From Pyrenula massariospora (lineage: Eukaryota; Ascomycota; Eurotiomycetes; Pyrenulales; Pyrenulaceae), in contig JAGFMI010000010.1 of assembly GCA_021030905.1 (NCBI GenBank), positions 372,001 to 436,000 of the forward strand: DNA of 64,000 bases, read 5' to 3'. Position numbers and translations under genes: made by a program. Shown piece by piece: positions 58,148 through 64,000 of this stretch (positions are counted from its first letter, which is position 1; each line of letters opens with the position of its first letter). The notes beneath the pieces were generated by a model, which searched no databases, was not told the origin of the DNA, and saw only the letters and a list, made by a program, of their open reading frames with translations.

Positions 58148-58469
58148 CAGAAGTCGTGGCACCCCCAACCGGCTAATAATCGGGTAGGAGGGGTGCCTTC
58201 TGTCCACCGAGGCACGGAGGCACGGTGACAGAAGTTGGGCCCCCCTATCGACTAATAATCGGCCTGAAGGGTGACTACGACTTCTGTCCCCCTGCATCGT
58301 CTGTCCTTCAACACCTTATCGTCTCCGGCTATGCTAAAATTGCAGTGCATTCCTGCCCATCGTGTACCCAGCGTGCCAGCCTCGGATCGAGGCTGGGCGA
58401 CAGAAGTCGTGACCCCCTTTCAGGGTCTTCAAGCCGATTATTAGCCGGTAGGGCGGCCACGATTCCTGT
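58148..58469. repeat. Cluster of three short palindromic units
   Basis: Units at 58148-58203, 58228-58287 and 58400-58469 each begin with (A)CAGAAGT and end with ACTTCTGT or a close variant. Each has a GGCTAATAATCGG-type core (CGACTAATAATCGG in unit 2). Unit 3 is in inverted orientation, with core CCGATTATTAGCCGG. The outer pair thus forms a larger inverted repeat around a 112-bp spacer. The pattern fits a non-autonomous DNA element or nested copies of one. Confidence 0.6.
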
Positions 58470-59102
58470 CACCCAGCCTCGCACCAGTCCTCAAGTGTCG
58501 ATACTGTAAGAAGCAGATTGATGAGCCATGGCTTCGGTGAAGTAAGCACCCCATCCTTATTGGTGATAAATCATAGGAGCCAGCGCCGCCTTCTCTTCAC
58601 GCCGTTTAGAGGCCCCTGATTAAAGATGGTGCTGTTTCTTCGCCCTACATATCAGATGGGATATCGAACAAGACATGGACTGCACACCGCCTCAAGCCAG
58701 GCAACTCTATCTACCACCGCAACTCCACAGGGAATTATACTAATACCCTAAATAGTATTAGGATGGATCGCAGATATCCACGCATTCGCTCCCGACAGGC
58801 AGATAAAGGCATAGATCTACCCTGTGGGGCATGGATACAAACACTGCCTCCAGAACTAGAATAAGCTCAAGTGCGAGGTTGACGATGTCTATAGAGGTCG
58901 GCTGCCCAGAACCCCCGTGCATAATTCACTTAGCCATCTTAATGGCTATATGCTGCTAGTGTACTGGCTCAACCCCGTTTCCTCATATGCATCTCTTGCG
59001 ATTAATCACGTTATTCCTGTGAAACCCAACCTGCAAATACTACCCCTATACTGAGGATTAGCTACGCAACAAATGACCGAATTTTGACGATCGATGCAAT
59101 TT
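58470..59102. other. Intergenic region
   Basis: No gene recognised. It separates the palindrome cluster from the 3' end of the 7-TM gene. Confidence 0.4.
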
Positions 59103-60441
59103 TCATGGTCGTTTCGTGCGCAGGTGGTGTTGCGTTATTGTCTCGAAGCGATATTGCAACCAAATTTTTGAAGGTTGCCGAACAGCAATATTGGTGCTCT
59201 CTTTGCTTCTATTGCTTTTGGAACTCGTGATCTCGGAGGACGTGTCATTGCGATGCCTTAACTTTCCTGGTAAGAATTCGTTAGCGTCACTTGTTCTTGA
59301 AGAACTTGGCGTGGATATTACTTACTGATAATTAGGTCGCCTGCTTGAAATAAAGTCTGTATGCAGAAACCGATAGCCATGATCTGGCCGTACCCCATTG
59401 CATTATCTCCATATGAAAGGCCAAAAATTGTCTTAGACCGCTCACGAACCACAACTATCAAAATCAATGTCGCCAAGAGGAGCAAAAACTCTATCATGGC
59501 GAAGCAAAAGTTGAACCAGCCACGAAGAGAAACAGTTAGAATCCGAGTGTTCTCAAGCATGGATACAATCTTCCTTAGCCAGGGCCCCAACCTGAACCCA
59601 AAGATAAAGATGACGAGTACTGCGCCAAATAGGTATAGTGCTGCAGACGCTTGAATGAGCGCGAGCGAGACATCATAGACGTTCTTGCAATGAATGTCGA
59701 TGAAGGAGTGCTCTCTTGCGTATGTGGAAGTGAAAAAGCTGAAGAATGAAAGTGCAGTGGACCCGAGGAGTCCAATTGGGATCAGAACGTTCTCTAGAGC
59801 AGTTAAGGCTCGCTTTATGCTCCAGAAGCTCAGTGCAATGCTGCAAGCTATCATTCTTGTTATGAGCAGACCTTGTTGAAACTTAGGAAATGTTGTTGAC
59901 GACTTCGAGGCTTATACATACCTAAAGTCAATTCATATAATGTCCTCATCTTTGGTAGGTAAGCCCAGAACGCTACTTGTGCTGACATCCCGAAGTACAT
60001 GATGCTTTGCGAATAAGTATCGGCGAGTTCATCGTAAGTTGTCCTCGAGTGTCTCGAGTCATATCGATATCCGATCAGAAAGAAAATAGCTGAGAGGCTT
60101 GCTATGAACGCATATGCAATGATGGCCTCAAAAAATATTAGCCAGGTGTTGCGATATTGTGAATGTATACTCACCCCGACTCCAGCTATGTCGGCATTTC
60201 CCGTGAAGCGCAGTGAAGAGCACAAGAGATGACCGCATGCGTCTCCAATTTTGTTGGAAACGTCTTTGATGAAGGCCTTCGATTCCAACTGAGACGACAG
60301 AAGACTATCGGAAACATTTTGGTCTGGACGAAGTAATCCTCTCAGTATGGGTACCAAATCCGCAGTGCTTGCATGAAGGTCGTTGTATAATTCTATTGAT
60401 CTTGTACAGTTAGCATTGAAATCGAACGGCTGTAAAGCCAT
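59103..60441 (-). CDS. Seven-TM fungal membrane protein of unknown function, 409 aa
   Basis: Exons 60441-59922, 59871-59326 and 59266-59103 close to 410 codons. Residues 1-100 are a hydrophilic, probably extracellular region with Cys pairs (NCTRSIEL, DACGHLLCSS) ending in NADIAGVGV, a form of the N/D-I-x-GIGV motif that precedes TM1 in a widespread but uncharacterised fungal 7-TM family. About seven hydrophobic segments follow, the last ending GDLIISK/R. The third exon adds a basic, Ser-rich cytosolic tail (RHRNDTSSEITSSKSNRSK). A GTGAGTATAC donor-like site inside exon 1 with an AG 48 bp later allows an in-frame alternative intron. I do not assign a ligand or signalling role. Confidence 0.68.
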
Positions 60442-60501
60442 GAGGTGGAGCTTTATGTCAAAGGAGAAATTGCCATCGCAAAGTGATGGGTGACAGCCTT
60501 A

Positions 60502-60810
60502 TTATAAGAGCGAGAGGTAAGGCTTGGTATAATGGCCAGGGGAAGCGGAGAGCCTAAAAAGGCTCATGCTCGATCCAATCCTAAGGGAAAACTCTGTAGC
60601 AGATGTATTGAGACGGCACAGTGGTAGTACAAGGCTCAGATTTAATGTCGACTGCAGATACGATCCATGTATCACCTTGGTAAGGCACTGGAGACCTTCC
60701 CCATTGGTTGACTCAGGTGCGAGACCGGGACAATACGGTGGCGGTGAAATAATGGCACAATATCGACACGCACTAAAGAGAGCAAATAATACAAGGACAA
60801 GAAATTTCAA
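60502..60810 (-). CDS. Possible small secreted protein, 102 aa
   Basis: Single frame with a good signal-peptide start (MKFLVLVLFALFSACRYCA) and five Cys in the first 70 residues or so. The rest is Ser/Leu-rich and of low information. It sits 61 bp upstream of the 7-TM gene on the same strand, so it could instead be leader sequence of that transcript. No homologous family recognised; chance frame not excluded. Confidence 0.25.
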   Translation of the reverse strand: MKFLVLVLFALFSACRYCAIISPPPYCPGLAPESTNGEGLQCLTKVIHGSYLQSTLNLSLVLPLCRLNTSATEFSLRIGSSMSLFRLSASPGHYTKPYLSLL

Positions 60811-61169
60811 TGTAGATCTGTGTTCGGTTATGCTAAAGGCTGTGACAGAGTGGTCGTAGCATACAACACAACACGCATCTTCGCTCTCCCGCTCTCAGAA
60901 ATAAGCGATGCCGCAATCGCCTCTGGTAATCATACCATAAAATACGACCTTCGTCATCGCCTAAGAAACTCCGAAAAAGCTAATTGTGGGTGCAGAGTCC
61001 ATTGTCCAAAACTCCACGCACTGACAAAAAGACTCTACGGTGGGGAGCACTACGTATTGATTCCTCTCAGGTGATGGGAATTGCAGCTAGCTCTGACTGG
61101 CAGCTACCTGGCGCAAGTACGAAGCCCGCTTTCGCGGTACATAGCGGTTGATTGATAACCGCCATGCAG

Positions 61170-62231
61170 AGACAATGGTTACATACGATCAGGCTACCAG
61201 TACAGATCATTTACCTATAAAATCTCTGCGCTGCTCATAATAGATCAGGCCCACGTCAAATTCTTTCAGAGGCAGTTTTCGTGGTATCTTCGCTATACAC
61301 AATGAAACAAGTCAATCTGTCACCATTGTGGGCCTTCTACGTTCCTCTGACATTTACTTGATCCAGTCAATATCCACTCTCACCTACAAGGTGCCGTGTT
61401 TTTCGCCTGCTTACTGGTATATGTCCTCCAGCATCTTGAAAATTGGTGCCCAAGCATAGGTTTGGCCGATATCGCCGCCTTTAGCATATACTTAAGCGGC
61501 ATCATCATTTGCTTGCTGCTGTCCACCACGTGAGTCCCTGTGCAATGTGCTGCAAACTGTTTTCAAACCTACCTCGCAGTTTTCATACCGTCATGAACCA
61601 CAGTCCCAGAGTTGCAGCTTTTGGTAATCAACTTGATTACTTGGACGTGACTGTATACATGTGGGGTGCTGCCATACCTCAAATCTACTACGGTTTCTGG
61701 GAGAATCCTGGGGTCTACAGATTCTTCTGGACGACGGTAAGTTCATAATGCATCCAATCGAGTATTGCCCTGGCTGATCGTCGTACTATCGTATCTTAAG
61801 TCTACACTCCTCTGCCTTGGCTCAGCAACTGTTACAGTCAATCCTAGATTCAGAACGCCTGCCTTTCGTGCACAAAGAACAATCATGTTTACGTCGCTTG
61901 GGCTCACGGCCATTGTTTATGTTCTATATGGCATCTTCCTCCATGGCTGGCATGTGCAGCGCTTGCGAATGAGTCTTATATGGGCAGTCTTTACTGCCTT
62001 TCTGTTCGTGTCTGGGGCAGGGTTGTACGCTTTGAGAGTATACATACTCCCAACCCCAATACGTGCAAGCTAACAAGATTCCAGGTCCCCGAAAAGTGGT
62101 ACCCGCTGCGCTTTGATGTTTACGGTGCAAGCCATCAAATGTTTCACTTCATGGTATTGCTTGGCAGCTTAAGTCACCTAGTTGCGCTCGTTCAGGCATG
62201 CATGCATGTTCACGGTTGCTCCAGGACTTAG
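61170..62231 (+). CDS. PAQR/haemolysin III family protein, 5' end unresolved
   Basis: Fungal Izh/adiponectin-receptor-like seven-TM protein. In-frame exons are 61170-61199 (DNGYIRSGY), 61249-61310 (PTSNSFRG..IHNET), 61367-61529 (INIHSHLQGAVFF), 61580-61736, 61801-62037 and 62085-62231. The NETxNIxSHLxGA, FHTVMNHS, LDYLDV and HQMFH motifs are the conserved PAQR elements, including the histidines and Asp that bind zinc in the family. The intron after IHNET has an unusual GTCAAT donor. No start codon in frame was found upstream of 61170: the sequence before it contains stops and no convincing exon. Either a first exon lies in 60.8-61.1 kb or the 5' end has decayed. Confidence 0.78.
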
Positions 62232-63684
62232 CGATAGAGCTTGCAAGACGTCTCCGGTCCCAGTGGTATTAACCAGAGATACTGCGTGTCCATGAAGCAT
62301 ACATCTATAGTGACACAGTACCTTCAGATCGCTTTTTGTGTTGGTGTTTCATCCTGAATATTGCTCGAGCTAGGATATGGAGGCGCTCTTAAACGCATTT
62401 AATTCATGCTCTTTGCTTCGCTAAGAGCTCGATGTTGGAAGCAGGATCGAGGGTTAAATTTTTGATTCTAAGAAAGGATATTTCGCAGAACTTATTTGAC
62501 TCGTATTGAGGGAGATACTGGTCCATGTCCCAAACTACTCCGCCATCATAGACGGTCTTTATCGAGTTGGCCTCGATCTTTCCAGATCTGCTGGCCATTT
62601 CATGTCCTCGATGGCAAATTGAATTTACGATGCGCTTCAAGAGATCAATACATCGCTTTATCTAAGCCGGAATCCTACGACATGCCGGCTCTAGTTTGCA
62701 AGTCCACCAACGGCTCTTCTAATCCTAACCAAAGTGGTGCAGCGTCTTAGTATTCTCTAAATACTTTAAGGTGTTCCTCCTACATGTAGTACTAAAGGGG
62801 TCATTTTCAACTAGTTATTCATCTTATCAATTAAATTTATTAGAGCTGGTAGCTTATTTGTATTACGCTAGGTTTCTCTTCACTATCAATTGGAAAGGAA
62901 ACGTTTTGGTATACTAACACACTGAATTGGTCTATAGATCTCTAATGAGATTATCTAGATGAATAAGTATACGGTCATTCTTGAAGAACATATTTTGAAA
63001 GATATATACCTATCTATTAGCGGTATTAAAAAATGTGGGAAAGAGGGAGTTGACGATACAAAAAGGGAGGACGAATTCCGACGTAGTGTTAGGATAAGAG
63101 TTCTAACTTAACCTCACAATATCAGAGCCCTATAAACGGTTCCCGAGGACTGGACAGAATGTGATGCCAGCCAAGGCATGCCAAGCCCCCCTTACGATAT
63201 TCGCTACCCAGGCCGGTTCCCTCGAAGCTCTGTAAGCTTCCACTCTTTGCACAGACAGGCTATAGGCTATTGTGGTTAGCTCTAAGGCTCTTTGCCATTT
63301 GTCATTTACCTAGACCTCATAAAGAAAGTTGGCTTAACGTAAATGCCTGTCTGAGATCGCTTGGAAGGACGATAGCGCTAGAGCAGTAAGGAAATGGGAG
63401 CAAAGGCTCCCAAAAGTAGCCCCAAAAGCTTCTGCTTTTACACATTCTTTGCTCCTGTAACTCTCATTTTACCAATAAAGCCAGTGTGCTCTTGGTCGCG
63501 AAGTGCTCGGTTGGAGTCTGGTGGCGCCTGTTAAGAAGTTTGCCGGACGCCTACCAAGAGATAAGGGACTCCGGGAGCTGAGAATACAGAGATGACTTAG
63601 AACGAGAGTGATATCCTAGAGCTTAGCGCTATTAAATTATTACTAATCTATCTAGAGACCTTCTATAAGAACTTTTAATGCCCG
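62232..63684. other. AT-rich gene-free region
   Basis: From about 62750 the base composition turns AT-rich with many TA-rich hexamers and no open frames of note, unlike the flanking genes. It may be an old, mutated transposon stretch. I see no terminal repeats. Confidence 0.5.
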
Positions 63685-64000
63685 CTAATAGAGCTTGAAC
63701 CCCCCCGGAACCTGCCTCTGGAACACTCCCTGCGGATCAACCTGCCGGCTCACCGCCCTCAACTGCGCAACGCTCTCATTCCCATAGCTCTGGATCGGCT
63801 GCTGCCACGTCGCAGCGTAATTGAGGTACAAATACGGGTTCGCCTTGCCCATCGCCTGTGCCGCCTGCGTGACCTGGTCGATGAATCCCTTCGCCGCAGC
63901 GTTGACGGTCTCATCATCTGCGGCGCTGTCCCACGATATGGTGTTGAGGAGGTTGACGAGATCGCCGTCTGAGGCGTCGAGGCCGAGGGCGTTTCCGCCC
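63685..64000 (-). CDS. FAD-linked oxidoreductase (BBE/6-HDNO type), C-terminal part
   Basis: Only the last 104 or so codons are inside the window; the rest lies beyond 64000. Reading the minus strand gives GGNALGLDASDGDLVNLLNT, ISWDSAADDE, PYLYLNYAATWQQPIQSYG, LRAVSRQVDPQGVFQ and PGGFKLY before TAG (63687-63685). This is the C-terminal berberine-bridge-like segment of fungal FAD-binding oxidoreductases, where the YLNYA tyrosine/asparagine region lines the active site and DPxGVFQ is near the end. Such enzymes are often secreted or part of secondary-metabolite clusters, but no cluster can be judged from this edge. Confidence 0.85.
   Translation of the reverse strand, partial: GGNALGLDASDGDLVNLLNTISWDSAADDETVNAAAKGFIDQVTQAAQAMGKANPYLYLNYAATWQQPIQSYGNESVAQLRAVSRQVDPQGVFQRQVPGGFKLY

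Overview
The window is nuclear DNA of a filamentous ascomycete (Pezizomycotina). The evidence is many short introns of about 48-95 bp with GTRAGT-type donors, HET-domain proteins, a SAT4-type rhodopsin-fold membrane protein, a KOG1/Raptor gene, a Tea1-like kelch protein and a PNP/NB-ARC NLR relic. A leotiomycete or sordariomycete is plausible, but the class cannot be fixed by eye. I saw no tRNA, rRNA or CRISPR. Exon boundaries are hand-called from splice motifs and reading-frame closure.

Left third (1-23 kb) is accessory sequence: a rhodopsin-fold membrane protein, an MFS transporter, three HET-domain genes on the minus strand, an SDR, and three kinds of debris. The debris is a frameshifted agmatinase tail, a truncated PNP-NB-ARC NLR and a transition-rich 63-bp-arm inverted repeat. 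A full-length but unusual class II lysyl-tRNA synthetase sits in the middle and has two TGACTCA boxes just upstream. The HET/NLR group looks like a decaying allorecognition or programmed-cell-death island.

Middle (23.5-39.5 kb) is a compact housekeeping block: KOG1/Raptor (TORC1), a Tea1-like kelch/coiled-coil polarity protein, SEC21 (gamma-COP) and a divergently transcribed PLP2-type phosducin-like protein (CCT cofactor). The first three are on the minus strand and most close exactly in frame once introns are removed.

39.5-53.6 kb is sparse. One small Yap/Pap1-type bZIP gene lies between a 4.3 kb and an 8.7 kb stretch with no convincing gene. These stretches hold CCTAGGTA-type boxes, microsatellites and long pyrimidine-rich tracts, and may be promoter, UTR or lncRNA sequence.

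Right end (53.6-64 kb): casein kinase 1, a mitochondrial-type HAD hydrolase of the CECR5/YKR070W group, a palindromic repeat cluster, a 7-TM fungal membrane protein, a PAQR/haemolysin III receptor-like gene with an unresolved 5' end, an AT-rich gene-free stretch, and the 3' end of a BBE-type FAD oxidoreductase cut by the window edge.
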